A stretch of DNA of 64,000 nucleotides from CBDHCC01 sp965261015 (GTDB lineage: Bacteria > Pseudomonadota > Alphaproteobacteria > Sphingomonadales > Sphingomonadaceae). Each line of letters starts with the position of its first letter. The first letter of the stretch is position 1. The stretch is from positions 372,001 to 436,000 of the forward strand of contig CBDHCC010000002.1 in assembly GCA_965261015.1 (NCBI GenBank). The letters run 5' to 3'. Under the pieces are notes generated by a model. It was given only the letters and a program-made list of their open reading frames with translations. It did not search any database and was not told the DNA's origin. Positions 7,130 to 19,474 of this stretch are shown here, piece by piece. The translations under genes were made by a program, and so were the position numbers.

Positions 7130-8548
7130 ATGGATGCCGCCGCACGCCCCGCCGAACCGCTGGAACATGTCGGCGCGCCGACGAAGCTCGCCTACGGCTT
7201 CGGCGCGGTCGCTTACGGCATCAAAGACAACGGCTTTTCCGTCTTCCTCCTGATCTTCTATCAGCAGGTGATCGGGCTGGACGCGGGCCTGGTCGGTCTG
7301 ATGCTGCTGTTGGCGCTCGTCGCCGACGCGGTGATCGATCCGGTGATCGGGCATCTGAGCGATCGCACCCGGTCGCGCTGGGGTCGGCGGCACCCGTGGA
7401 TGTACCTGGCCGCCCTGCCCATCGCCGTCCTGTGGATCGCGGTGTGGCACCCGCCGACCGCCTCTCCCGCGGTGCAGCTGGGATTCCTGCTGGCGACGGC
7501 GATAGGCGTACGGGCCAGCCTGGCGGCCTATGAGGTGCCGTCCATCGCGCTCGCGCCGGAAATGACGCGCGATTACCACGAGCGCACGACCATCCTGGGC
7601 TGGCGCTACATCTTCGGCTGGGCGGGCGGTCTCGCGATGCTGGCGCTCGCCTATGGCGTGTTCCTGCGGCCGGAGCCGGGCTTTTCCGACGGGCTCTTGA
7701 ACGCCAATGGCTATGGCCGGTTCGCGCTGGTCGGCGCGGTCGGGATGGCGGTGGCGGTGCTGGTGAGCGCGATCGGCACTCACCGCCGCTTCGCGCGTCC
7801 GCCCGCCGACCTGGGCACCCATATTCCGGCGGTCCGCGACGTGTTCACCGCCTTTCGGTTCCGGCCCTTCACGATCCTGATGGGCGCGGTGCTGTTCGTT
7901 TTCGTGTCGCAAGGGCTGAACTTCTCGCTGTCCAACTATCTGCTGCTCTATGTCTGGCGGCTGCCCCAGGACGATTTCGTCTGGTACGCGGCCACGCTGT
8001 TCGCGGGCATCCTGCTGGCGATGGTGCTGGCGCAGGCGATGGGTCGCCGGCACGGCAAGCCGAAGGGCGCGACGCTGCTGGCGATCGGCGGCGCGCTGAT
8101 CGCCACCCTGCCCTACTGGCTGTACGTCGCCCACGCGATCCCCGACGCGCGCGACCCGGTGGTCAAGGCGCTGTTGCTGGTCGATTTCGGCGTCGCCACG
8201 GCGTTGGGCGTGGGCGCCACCATCCTGGGCGCGTCCATGCTGGCCGACGTGACCGACGCGTCGTGGGAGGTCACGGGGCGGCGGGAGGAAGGCGTGTTCT
8301 TCGCCGGATATTTCTTCATCCAGAAATGCACGTCGGGCATCGGCATCTTCGTGTCCGGCCTGATCCTGAGCGCGGTGGGCTTTCCCGATCAGGCGGTGCC
8401 CGGCGCGGTGGCGGAGCGCACGCTGACCCAGCTGTCGCTCGTGTTCGCGGCCCTCGTGCTCGCCTGCGGACTGGCGGCGGCCTGGTGGCTGTCGCGCTTC
8501 CCGCTCCGCCCACCCGACCCGACCCAGCCGGTGGATCTTGTCACCTGA
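7130..8548 (+). CDS. MFS transporter of the GPH (MelB-like) cation symporter family
   Basis: A 472-residue inner-membrane protein with about 12 hydrophobic segments. The sequence ADAVIDPVIGHLSDRTRSRW followed by GRRHPWMY is the hallmark loop of glycoside-pentoside-hexuronide/cation symporters. In this setting, between acyl-CoA dehydrogenase genes, it may import the substrate of the pathway rather than a sugar; that is inference. The ATG at 7130 is preceded by AAGGAG, though about 16 bases away, so the start is moderately certain. It is followed 49 bases later by an ACAD10/11-like gene. Confidence 0.88.
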   Translation: MDAAARPAEPLEHVGAPTKLAYGFGAVAYGIKDNGFSVFLLIFYQQVIGLDAGLVGLMLLLALVADAVIDPVIGHLSDRTRSRWGRRHPWMYLAALPIAVLWIAVWHPPTASPAVQLGFLLATAIGVRASLAAYEVPSIALAPEMTRDYHERTTILGWRYIFGWAGGLAMLALAYGVFLRPEPGFSDGLLNANGYGRFALVGAVGMAVAVLVSAIGTHRRFARPPADLGTHIPAVRDVFTAFRFRPFTILMGAVLFVFVSQGLNFSLSNYLLLYVWRLPQDDFVWYAATLFAGILLAMVLAQAMGRRHGKPKGATLLAIGGALIATLPYWLYVAHAIPDARDPVVKALLLVDFGVATALGVGATILGASMLADVTDASWEVTGRREEGVFFAGYFFIQKCTSGIGIFVSGLILSAVGFPDQAVPGAVAERTLTQLSLVFAALVLACGLAAAWWLSRFPLRPPDPTQPVDLVT

Positions 8549-8597
8549 CGCAACGACCCACCGCCGCCGCCCGTTAGACCGCTTGAGAGGAACCCCC

Positions 8598-9911
8598 ATG
8601 GACTTCACCCTGAACGACCGACAGACCCATTGGCGCGACCGCGTGCGCCAGTTCATCGAGGACAATGTCCGCCCCGCCGTGCCGACCTACCAGGCGCAGC
8701 AGCGCGAAGGCGATCGGTGGAAGGTGCTGCCGGTCGTCGAGGAGTTGAAGGCCAAGGCCAAGGCCGCGGGCCTCTGGAACCTGTTCATGCCGCCCTCGTC
8801 GGGCAACGAGCCGATGGACGAGACGGTGGAGTTCGAGGGGCCGGCGCTCACCAACCTGGAATATGCGCTGTGCGCGGAGGAGATGGGGCGGGTGGGCTTC
8901 GCGTCGGAGGTCTTCAACTGCTCCGCGCCCGACACCGGCAATATGGAGGTTTTCCACCGCTACGGCACGGCCGAACAGAAGCGCGATTGGATGATCCCGC
9001 TGATGGAAGGCGAGATCCGCTCCGCCTTCCTGATGACGGAACCGGACGTGGCGTCTTCGGACGCGACCAACATCCAGTGCCGGATCGAGCGCGATGGCGA
9101 CGATTATGTGCTCAACGGCCGCAAATGGTGGTCGTCCGGTGCCGGCGACCCGCGCTGCAAGATTACCATCCTGATGGGCAAGACCGATCCGTCGGCCCAG
9201 CGCCACTCCCAGCAGTCGATGATCCTGATGCCGCTGGACGCGAAGGGTGTCACGATCGAGCGCCATCTGCCCGTCTTCGGCTATGACGACGCGCCCCACG
9301 GGCATATGGAGATCGAGATCAAGGACGTGCGCGTGCCCGCCAGCAACATGCTGCTGGGCGAAGGTCGCGGGTTCGAGATCGCGCAGGGGCGCCTGGGGCC
9401 GGGCCGAATCCACCATTGCATGAGGACGATCGGCGTGGCCGAGGAGGCCTTGGAGAAGATGACGAAGCGGCTGATGAGCCGGGTCGCGTTCGGCAAGACC
9501 ATCGCGGAATATTCGGTGTGGGAGCAGCGGGTGGCCGACGCGCGCATCAACATCGAGATGACACGCCTTTTATGCCTGAAGGCCGCCGACATGATGGACC
9601 GGGCGGGCAACAAGGCGGCGCGCGACGAGATCGCGATGATCAAGGTGGCGGCGCCCCGCATGGCGCTCGCCATCCTGGACGACGCGATTCAGGCCTTCGG
9701 CGGCGCGGGCGTGACGACGGACGCGGGGCTGGCGTCGTCCTATGCCGGCATCCGCACGCTGCGCCTCGCCGACGGACCGGACGAGGTCCATGCCCGGGCC
9801 ATCGCGCGGACCGAGTTCGGTCGCCATGGCGGACGCGATGCGATCAAGGCGGCCAAGGACGCGGCCCTGCAGCCGATGGCCGGCATGCCCGCCGTGGCAG
9901 GTGCCGCATGA
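8598..9911 (+). CDS. ACAD10/11-like acyl-CoA dehydrogenase
   Basis: A 437-residue ACAD whose sequence closely follows the dehydrogenase half of human ACAD10/ACAD11: MTEPDVASSDATNIQC, NGRKWWSSGAGDPRCKI, GRGFEIAQGRLGPGRIHHCM and LADGPDEVHARAIA. In that family the enzyme works with a kinase domain to remove the hydroxyl of 4-hydroxyacyl-CoAs through a phosphorylated intermediate (also LvaC in Pseudomonas levulinate degradation). A matching APH-fold kinase gene lies two genes downstream. The ATG at 8598 follows GAGAGGA; its stop overlaps the next start (ATGA). Confidence 0.93.
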   Translation: MDFTLNDRQTHWRDRVRQFIEDNVRPAVPTYQAQQREGDRWKVLPVVEELKAKAKAAGLWNLFMPPSSGNEPMDETVEFEGPALTNLEYALCAEEMGRVGFASEVFNCSAPDTGNMEVFHRYGTAEQKRDWMIPLMEGEIRSAFLMTEPDVASSDATNIQCRIERDGDDYVLNGRKWWSSGAGDPRCKITILMGKTDPSAQRHSQQSMILMPLDAKGVTIERHLPVFGYDDAPHGHMEIEIKDVRVPASNMLLGEGRGFEIAQGRLGPGRIHHCMRTIGVAEEALEKMTKRLMSRVAFGKTIAEYSVWEQRVADARINIEMTRLLCLKAADMMDRAGNKAARDEIAMIKVAAPRMALAILDDAIQAFGGAGVTTDAGLASSYAGIRTLRLADGPDEVHARAIARTEFGRHGGRDAIKAAKDAALQPMAGMPAVAGAA

Positions 9912-10990
9912 AGGCAGCGCTGCTGACCAGGGTCGGCGATCCGCTGGAGATCGCCGACGTCCAGGCGGCCAAGCCAGGCCCGCGCGAGGTCCTGATCCGC
10001 ACGATGGCGTGCGGCGCGTGCCGGTCGGACCTGCACTTCATCGACGGGGCCTATCCCACGCCGCTGCCCGCCGTGCCCGGGCACGAGGCGGCGGGCGTGG
10101 TCGAGGCGATCGGTGATGACGTGCGCGCGTGCAGGGTGGGCGACCACGTCGTCACCTGCCTGTCCGCCTTTTGCGGGCGGTGCGAGTTCTGTCTGTCGGG
10201 TCGCATGGCGCTCTGCGTCGACCCGTCCACCAAGCGCAAGCAGACGGAGCCGTCGCGCCTGTCGGTCGACGGTGGCGTGGCCCACCCGCTGTTGGGGATC
10301 GGCGGCTATGCCGAGATGCTGCTGGTCCACGAGAACCAGGCGGTGGCGATCGATCGGGAAATGCCGTTCGATCGCGCCGCGCTGCTCGGCTGCGCGGTCG
10401 TGACGGGGGCTGGGGCGATCTTCAACACCGCGCAGGTGCGGCCGGGCGAGGCGGTGGCGGTGATCGGCTGCGGCGGCATTGGCCTGGCCGCGATCGAGGC
10501 GGCGCGGATCGCGGGCGCCGGGATCATCGTCGCGGTGGACCCCGTGGCCGACAAGCGCGCGCTGGCCGAGACGCTCGGCGCCACCCACTCCTTCGACCCG
10601 GGCGACGAGATGCTGAAGGAGCAGGTGGTCGAGCTGACGAAAGGTGGCGTCCACCACGCGATCGAGTGCGTCGGCCGCATCGCCACCGGCCAGATGGCGC
10701 TCCGCCTGCTGCGACGCGGTGGCACGGCCACGGTGGTGGGCATGATGCCGATCCGCGAGGCGGTGCCGATGCCCGCTCTCGACCTGCTCGCCGAAAAGAA
10801 GCTGCAGGGATCGCTGATGGGGTCGAACCGCTTCCCGATCGACGTGCCGCGCCTCGTCGACTTCTACCTCGCCGGCAGGCTGGACCTGGAGAGCGTCATC
10901 GCGGAGCGGATTGCGCTGGCCGACATCAATGGCGCGATCGACACCCTGCGAGAGGGCGACGCGGTGCGGTCGGTCGTGGTGTTCGAGTGA
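9908..10990 (+). CDS. zinc-dependent alcohol dehydrogenase (MDR superfamily)
   Basis: A 360-residue medium-chain dehydrogenase oxidising an alcohol with NAD(P). Catalytic zinc ligands are Cys38 (GACRSDLHF) and His59-Glu60 (PGHEAAGVVE). A structural zinc lobe has Cys89, Cys92, Cys95 and Cys103. The Rossmann motif is GCGGIGLAAIEAA. The ATG at 9908 overlaps the previous stop as ATGA and the stop overlaps the next ATG by one base, so it is translated with the ACAD and kinase. It probably acts on a hydroxyl made or exposed in the same pathway; the substrate is unknown. Confidence 0.93.
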   Translation: MKAALLTRVGDPLEIADVQAAKPGPREVLIRTMACGACRSDLHFIDGAYPTPLPAVPGHEAAGVVEAIGDDVRACRVGDHVVTCLSAFCGRCEFCLSGRMALCVDPSTKRKQTEPSRLSVDGGVAHPLLGIGGYAEMLLVHENQAVAIDREMPFDRAALLGCAVVTGAGAIFNTAQVRPGEAVAVIGCGGIGLAAIEAARIAGAGIIVAVDPVADKRALAETLGATHSFDPGDEMLKEQVVELTKGGVHHAIECVGRIATGQMALRLLRRGGTATVVGMMPIREAVPMPALDLLAEKKLQGSLMGSNRFPIDVPRLVDFYLAGRLDLESVIAERIALADINGAIDTLREGDAVRSVVVFE

Positions 10991-12054
10991 TGGACGCGGA
11001 AGCCGACTTCACGGGCACCGAGCCGCTGGCCGACGACGACCGGCTGGACGAGGCGGCGCTGACCCGCTGGTTTCAGGAGAAGGTGGAGGGCTTCGACGGC
11101 CCGCTCCGACTCGCCAAGTTCAAGGGCGGGCAGTCCAACCCGACCTATCGGGTCGATACACCCAACCGCGCCTATGTGCTCCGCCGCAAGCCGTTCGGGC
11201 CGCTATTGCCTTCTGCCCACGCGGTCGATCGGGAGTACCGGCTGATCGCCGCCCTGCACCCGACCGGCTTTCCCGTCGCGCGACCCTACGGCTTGTGCGA
11301 GGACGACGGCGTGATCGGCTCCGCTTTTTACGTCATGGAGCTGGTGGAGGGTCGCACCTTCTGGAACGGCGCGCTGCCCGACCTATCGCCCGCCGACCGC
11401 ACGGCCGCCTATCACGCCATGGTGGACACGCTGGCCGAGCTGCACGCGGTCGACGTCGATGCGGTGGGACTCGCCGACTATGGCAAGCCCGGCTCCTACT
11501 TCGCTCGTCAGGTGGGTCGCTGGACCAAACAGTACCGCGCGGCTCAGACGGACGACCTGCCGGTCATGGAGCGGCTGATCGAATGGCTGCCCGCCACGTT
11601 GCCGGAGCAGACGCGCAGCGGCATCGTCCACGGCGACTACCGCATCGACAACCTGATCTACGCCAAGGACAGTCCGCGCGTCGCCGCCGTGCTGGACTGG
11701 GAGCTATCGACCTTGGGCGACCCGATGGCGGACCTGTCCTACCTGCTGATGCACTGGTTCGTGCCGTCGGAGGGTCGCGCGGGGCTGCTGGGCAAGGACC
11801 TGGACGCGCTGGGCATTCCCACGGCCGAGGCGATGACGGAGCGCTACGCCCGACGCACGGGCTTGTCCGACGTGCCGCCGCTCGACTGGTACTTCGCCTT
11901 CGGCCAGTTCCGGCTGGCCAGTATCGTGCAGGGCATCAAGAAGCGCGCGCTGGATGGCAACGCGTCGTCCGCAGAAGCCGTGGCGATGGGCGAGCAGGTG
12001 CCGATCATCGCACAGGCCGCGTGGGACTTCGCGGCGAAAGCGGGGGCCGAATGA
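10990..12054 (+). CDS. APH-fold phosphotransferase (ACAD10/11 kinase-domain type)
   Basis: A 354-residue kinase-like protein. LRLAKFKGGQSNPTYRVDT is the glycine loop and YVLRRKPFG the ATP lysine region; HGDYRIDN at 214-221 is the catalytic loop and VLDWELSTLGDP the metal-binding segment. Instead of antibiotic resistance, this subfamily phosphorylates the hydroxyl of 4-hydroxyacyl-CoAs (N-terminal half of ACAD10/11; LvaA in Pseudomonas). Its place directly behind an ACAD10/11-like gene and alcohol dehydrogenase supports that role. The start at 10990 shares a base with the upstream stop (TGATG). Confidence 0.9.
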   Translation: MDAEADFTGTEPLADDDRLDEAALTRWFQEKVEGFDGPLRLAKFKGGQSNPTYRVDTPNRAYVLRRKPFGPLLPSAHAVDREYRLIAALHPTGFPVARPYGLCEDDGVIGSAFYVMELVEGRTFWNGALPDLSPADRTAAYHAMVDTLAELHAVDVDAVGLADYGKPGSYFARQVGRWTKQYRAAQTDDLPVMERLIEWLPATLPEQTRSGIVHGDYRIDNLIYAKDSPRVAAVLDWELSTLGDPMADLSYLLMHWFVPSEGRAGLLGKDLDALGIPTAEAMTERYARRTGLSDVPPLDWYFAFGQFRLASIVQGIKKRALDGNASSAEAVAMGEQVPIIAQAAWDFAAKAGAE

Positions 12055-12071
12055 TGACGGAGGACGGATCC

Positions 12072-12883
<812 letters not shown>

Positions 12884-12887
<4 letters not shown>

Positions 12888-14104
12888 CCCTGACCGTCAC
12901 CGATCCCGTGGCACTCGGCTTCGCGCCCGATCGGCTGGAACGCATTCCGCGCTTCCTGGCGGACCGCTATGTCGATCCCGGCCTGCTGCCCCACGCGGCC
13001 GTCCTGGTCAGTCGGGCCGGCGATCCGGCGCTGATCAGCGTGCAGGGAGAGGCGAGGCCGGGCGAGGCGCTGCGCGAGGACGCGATCTTCCGCATCGCGT
13101 CGATGACCAAGCCGATCACCTCGGTCGCGTTCATGGCGCTGGTGGAGGAGTGCCGGGTGGCCCTGGACGACCCAGTGTCGAGCGTGCTGCCGGAGTTCGC
13201 GGAGGCCGGCGTGTTCGTGAACGGCGGCGGCCAGGTGCCATTTTCCACCCGATCGCCCACAGGCGAGATGCGGATGGTGGACCTGCTGCGCCACACCGCC
13301 GGCCTGACCTATTCCTTCCAGGAGCGCACGCCGGTCGACGCGGCCTATCGGAAGGCCGGGTTCGAGCGGTTCGACGGCGGCAGCCTGGAGGAGTTCGTGA
13401 CCGCGCTCGCCAAGCTGCCCATCGAGTTCGATCCCGGATCGGCCTGGACCTACTCGGTCGCGACCGACCTGCTGGGCGCGATCGTCCAGCGGATCGAGGA
13501 TCGCCCGCTGGACGAGGTGTTCGCCGATCGGATCACGGGTCCGTTGGGGATGGTCGACACCGGCTTTCAGGTGCCCGCCGACAAGGTCGCGCGCGTGCCA
13601 GACTGCTACGCGCTCACGCCGAAAGGCGAGACGAAACTGTACGATGCGGGGGCCGACACGGCCTGGGCCAGGCCGCCCAAGCTGCTGTCCGGCGGCGGCG
13701 GCCTGGTGTCGACCCTGTCCGACTACCACCGTTTCTGCCGCATGCTGCTGGACGGCGGCGCGCTGGACGGCGAGCGGGTGCTGGGCCGCAAGACCGTTGA
13801 CCTGATGACCGCCAACCACCTGCCGGGCGGGGCCGACCTGACGCAGATGAGCCGAGGGCTTTTCAGCGAGGTGGAGAATGCCGGCGTCGGTTTCGGCCTG
13901 GGTTTCGCCACCACGATGGACCCCGCCGCCGCGCTGTCGAACGGGTCCGCCGGCGACTTCTACTGGGGCGGCATGTTCTCGACCGCCTTCTTCGTCGACC
14001 CGATCGAAGACATCATTCTGGTGTTCATGACCCAGCTGATGCCATCGAACGCCTACCCCGTCCGCCGTGAGATCAAGCGACTGATCTACGCGGCCCTCGA
14101 TTGA
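12884..14104 (+). CDS. serine hydrolase of the class C beta-lactamase fold (EstB-like)
   Basis: A 406-residue protein with SMTK at 73-76, the SxxK nucleophile motif, inside RIASMTKPITSVAFM, and a Tyr motif in WTYSVATDLLG. It fits family VIII carboxylesterases (EstB type) rather than a true beta-lactamase: there is no signal peptide and it is embedded in an acyl-CoA operon. It could hydrolyse an ester or lactone entering the pathway (inference). The start at 12884 overlaps the SDR stop by ATGA; the next gene begins 18 bases after its stop. Confidence 0.9.
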
Positions 14105-14122
14105 TCTTGAAGGAGCTACCCA

Positions 14123-16162
<2,040 letters not shown>

Positions 16163-16168
16163 AGGGTC

Positions 16169-16218
16169 GCGGAGGCTGAGCGGCTTAGCCCAGCCTCCGC
16201 CCACGCTCATTCTTTTTT
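16169..16218 (+). terminator. rho-independent terminator of the acyl-CoA operon
   Basis: A 10-bp stem, GCGGAGGCTG at 16169-16178 with CAGCCTCCGC at 16191-16200, and a short inner loop that can also pair. A T-rich run (TTCTTTTTT) follows about ten bases later. It lies just after the hydratase/dehydrogenase stop. Confidence 0.7.
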
Positions 16219-16245
16219 CGCTCGCGTGGCTTACTGAGCCGCGCC

Positions 16246-16824
16246 ATGACCAGTGTCTCGCTTCTCCCGCTCCACCGGGTCGTCCGGCTGATCGCCATCT
16301 TGGCCACGTCGCTGACGCTCACAGCCTGCGGCGGAGAGGCGAGCTACCGCTACCGCATGACGGTGCAAGTGGACACGCCGGGGGGTCCCGTCACCGGCTC
16401 CTCCGTGCATGAAAAGTTCACGAAGTACGGCGACTTCGTGCTTTCGGAAACGGGGGTCGGCAAGGGCTTCTTGGAAGGTGAGGCGGTGATGGTGGAGCTG
16501 CCGAGCGGTCCCCTTTTCGTGCTGCTGGAGCTGCCGGACGCCAAGGGCTCGCTCGGGGGCTTCGTGACGCAGGCGCTCACCGGCGGCGCACCGCTCGCCG
16601 ACTTCGATGACCTGTTCGGGCGCACGCGCAAGCTCGGCGGCTGGTTCGGCGGAGCGGAGGCCGACCTGCCGCGCGACGAGTGGCCAATCATGGTGCGCTT
16701 CCGCGACCTGACGGACCCAACCAGCGTGGAGCGCGTGGACCCGGACACAGCCGGTGTGCGTCGCATCCGGCTAGATACTACAGACGACGAGGTGACGCAT
16801 GGCGTCAAGAAACGACTGCCATGA
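16246..16824 (+). CDS. hypothetical lipoprotein
   Basis: A 192-residue protein of no recognised family. The N-terminus has positive residues (HRVVR), a hydrophobic stretch and the lipobox LTAC with Cys28, so it should be lipid-anchored in the envelope. The rest is a soluble domain with SYRYRMTVQVDTPGG and VMVELPSGPLFVLLELPD, suggesting a beta-rich fold. A terminator precedes it and it stands alone on the plus strand before an AT-rich stretch. The ATG at 16246 gives a sensible signal peptide. Confidence 0.75.
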   Translation: MTSVSLLPLHRVVRLIAILATSLTLTACGGEASYRYRMTVQVDTPGGPVTGSSVHEKFTKYGDFVLSETGVGKGFLEGEAVMVELPSGPLFVLLELPDAKGSLGGFVTQALTGGAPLADFDDLFGRTRKLGGWFGGAEADLPRDEWPIMVRFRDLTDPTSVERVDPDTAGVRRIRLDTTDDEVTHGVKKRLP

Positions 16825-16933
16825 CTTGAAAGCCACTACGGATCTCTAATTGACCGAATGTCTCTACCAGATCCTTCCAACCCGCCAGTGGGTGGCTTAA
16901 TCACTGAACTAGACTTCTTTTTGGAGCCGCGGC

Positions 16934-17344
16934 ATGGCAAATGAAGCGCAATCTGATTTGATCTAGGCCATTCTGGCAATGGACTCCTACAATCGCGGCT
17001 ACGGATCTGGTATTAATGATTTCGAGGTCAAAGGTCTAGTTGGCGATTGGAAGATAGATTTTGATGCTGAAACAAAGTTCGGTCGAAAAGCTTTTGAAAC
17101 CGGCTTTTACGCTCTCGCCTATCGAAATGCTGCGACTGGAGAGGTAGTAGCTTCGTTTCGCGGCACTGACGCGCCAATTCTTGACGACGAGCAGCGGGGC
17201 GCGAGCGATCCCCACACCGGCTACGGCCTGGCCTTCGGCCTACCCGGTGAAGGCAGGGTCGAATTCAATGTGTTCGGCCAAAACCTCGTTCTCCTGGCCG
17301 ATCAGGCACGTCTGGCCGAGCAACCCCTCGCCTGTAGGCATTAA
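16934..17344 (+). pseudogene. broken class 3 lipase-like gene (in-frame amber, truncated)
   Basis: The frame opens at ATG 16934 with GGAG eight bases upstream, reads MANEAQSDLI, meets TAG at 16964-16966, then continues AILAMDSYNRGYGSGI to a stop at 17342-17344. The part FYALAYRNAATGEVVASFRGTD is like the N-terminal region of class 3 lipase-type proteins, but the rest of the hydrolase domain is absent and the tail after about codon 95 looks unrelated. Translation could restart at ATG 16979 (121 residues). Base composition is unlike its neighbours: bases 17041-17100 hold 23 G or C (38%). It reads as a decaying, probably acquired gene. Confidence 0.65.
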
Positions 17345-17476
17345 AGTTTGAGATAAAAGCTGAGGCGTAGTGACGGGAGCTCTCCGCCTCCGTGTCCATT
17401 CACCTCCAGGTCAACGCCCCTCCCCTACCCCGCTCCCGATCCGCCCGGTAAGGATGGGGCGATGGAGGAGCAGGGC

Positions 17477-19414
17477 ATGACGCGGACGACACAATGGCTA
17501 GCGAGCGCGGCGGCGGGGGCGATGCTGGCGGGGTGCGTGACGATGCCCACGAGCTCACCGCCCACGACCGAACGGTCCGGGGCGTCCGCCATCGCGCCCG
17601 TCCTCACCACTCCCGACGCGGTGGACACTCACTCCTACGCCCGGCCGGCCGAGGCACGGGTAACGCATGTGGCGCTGGACCTCGCCGCCGACTTCCAGGC
17701 GAAGACGATGAGCGGCACCGCGACGCTCGACGTTCAGAGCGCCGCGGGTGCGAAGCAGCTGGTGCTCGACACGCGCGACCTGACGGTCCGCTCCGTCGCC
17801 GACGGCAACGGCGCGCCCCTCCCCTTCGCCGTCGGCGCGAGCGATCCGGTGCACGGCGCGCCGCTGACGATCCAGCACGGCGGCGCGGCCCAAGTCCGCA
17901 TCGCGTACACCACCGCGCCGGGCGCGCCCGCCCTCCAGTGGCTAACGCCGGACCAGACGGCGGGCAAGCGCCAGCCCTTCTTGTTCTCCCAGGGGGAGTC
18001 GATCCTGAATCGGTCTTGGATCCCGACGCAGGACTCGCCCGGCATCCGCCAGACGTGGGAGGCGGCGATCACCGTTCCCGCCCCGCTGACCGCCGTAATG
18101 TCCGCCGAGATGCTGACTCCCGAGGGCGAGCCAGGGCCGAACGGCACCCGCCGCTTCCGCTTCCGCATGGACAAGCCGGTGGCACCCTACCTGATCGCGC
18201 TGGCGGTGGGCGACCTCGACTTCCAAGCCACGGGCCAACGCACCGGCGTGTGGGCAGAGCCCGTCACGCTGCCCAAGGCCGCCGACGAGTTCGCCGACCT
18301 GGAGAAGATGGTGACCACGGCGGAGGGGCTCTACGGTCCCTATCGCTGGGGCCGCTACGACCTGCTCGTGCTGCCGCCCGCCTTTCCGTTCGGCGGCATG
18401 GAGAACCCGCGCCTGACCTTCGTCACGCCCACCGTGCTGGCGGGCGATCGGTCGCTGACCTCCCTCGTCGCGCACGAACTGGCGCACAGCTGGTCGGGGA
18501 ACCTGGTCACCAACGCGACCTGGGACGATTTCTGGCTGAACGAGGGCTTCACCGTCTATTTCGAGAACCGGATCATGGAGGCGCTCTATGGCAGCGAGCG
18601 GTCCGCGATGCTGGCCGATCTGGGCTGGTCCGACCTACAATCCGCGTTGCAGGACAACGCCGGCCCGGACACCGCGCTGCACCTGGACCTCACCGGCCGC
18701 GATCCGGACGACGGGCTGACCGACATCGCCTATGAAAAGGGCGCGACCTTCCTGCGTACGCTGGAGGCCGCTGTCGGGCGCGAGCGCTGGGACCGCTACC
18801 TGACCGGCTATTTCAACCGTCACTCCTTCCAGCCACAGACCACCGCGGGGTTCCGCGCCGATCTGCTCGCCAATCTGTTCGGCGGAGACGAGGCCGCGAT
18901 GGCGCGGGTCGACGTCGACCAGTGGCTGTATCAGCCCGGCCTGCCCGCCAACGCCGTCCACATCACCTCGCCCGCCTTTGCCAAGGTGGACGCGCTGGCC
19001 GCCGCCTTCGCCACCGGCGGTGCGGCCCCGTCGGAATGGGCCGCCTGGACCACGCAGGAGCGGCAGCGTTTCCTGGCCGCGCTACCCCGCCGGTTGCCCG
19101 CCGACCGGCTGGCCGTGCTCGACCGCACCTATGGTCTGAACGACACGGGCAACAGCGAACTGCGCTTCGGCTGGCTGCAGCTGGCGCTCCCCAACGACTA
19201 CCGGCCCGCGCGCGCCTCGGCGGAGCGGTTCCTGCTGGCCCAGGGGCGGCGCAAATTCGTGGCCCCGCTGTTCGCGACCCTGCTGGAACAGAAGGAGTGG
19301 GGCCCGGCGCTGGCCCAGTCCGTCTATCGCCAGGCCCGGCCCGGCTATCACGCGGTCACCACCGCCACGGTCGACCGCGCGCTTGGTTACCGGGACGGTA
19401 AGCCCACGGAATAA
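17477..19414 (+). CDS. M1-family metallopeptidase lipoprotein (leukotriene A4 hydrolase-like)
   Basis: A 645-residue zinc aminopeptidase. The lipobox LAGC with Cys20 anchors it in the envelope. The exopeptidase motif GGMEN is at about 306-310, HELAH at 333-337 and the third zinc ligand Glu at about 356 (WLNEGFTVYFE). The C-terminal helical domain (FVAPLFATLLEQKEWGPALA) is of the leukotriene-A4-hydrolase type. It should trim N-terminal residues from periplasmic peptides. The ATG at 17477 follows GGAGGAG; an upstream ATG at 17462 lies within that site. Confidence 0.93.
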   Translation: MTRTTQWLASAAAGAMLAGCVTMPTSSPPTTERSGASAIAPVLTTPDAVDTHSYARPAEARVTHVALDLAADFQAKTMSGTATLDVQSAAGAKQLVLDTRDLTVRSVADGNGAPLPFAVGASDPVHGAPLTIQHGGAAQVRIAYTTAPGAPALQWLTPDQTAGKRQPFLFSQGESILNRSWIPTQDSPGIRQTWEAAITVPAPLTAVMSAEMLTPEGEPGPNGTRRFRFRMDKPVAPYLIALAVGDLDFQATGQRTGVWAEPVTLPKAADEFADLEKMVTTAEGLYGPYRWGRYDLLVLPPAFPFGGMENPRLTFVTPTVLAGDRSLTSLVAHELAHSWSGNLVTNATWDDFWLNEGFTVYFENRIMEALYGSERSAMLADLGWSDLQSALQDNAGPDTALHLDLTGRDPDDGLTDIAYEKGATFLRTLEAAVGRERWDRYLTGYFNRHSFQPQTTAGFRADLLANLFGGDEAAMARVDVDQWLYQPGLPANAVHITSPAFAKVDALAAAFATGGAAPSEWAAWTTQERQRFLAALPRRLPADRLAVLDRTYGLNDTGNSELRFGWLQLALPNDYRPARASAERFLLAQGRRKFVAPLFATLLEQKEWGPALAQSVYRQARPGYHAVTTATVDRALGYRDGKPTE

Positions 19415-19474
19415 GCAAATGTTGAGCATCCCTGCCTAGCCCATCCGGATCGGAGCTAATCGGGCGGGTGTCGG

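Noticed and set aside
10990..12054. aminoglycoside resistance kinase
   Set aside because: The fold is APH-like, but its coupling to ACAD10/11-like and dehydrogenase genes points to the hydroxyacyl-CoA kinase subfamily.
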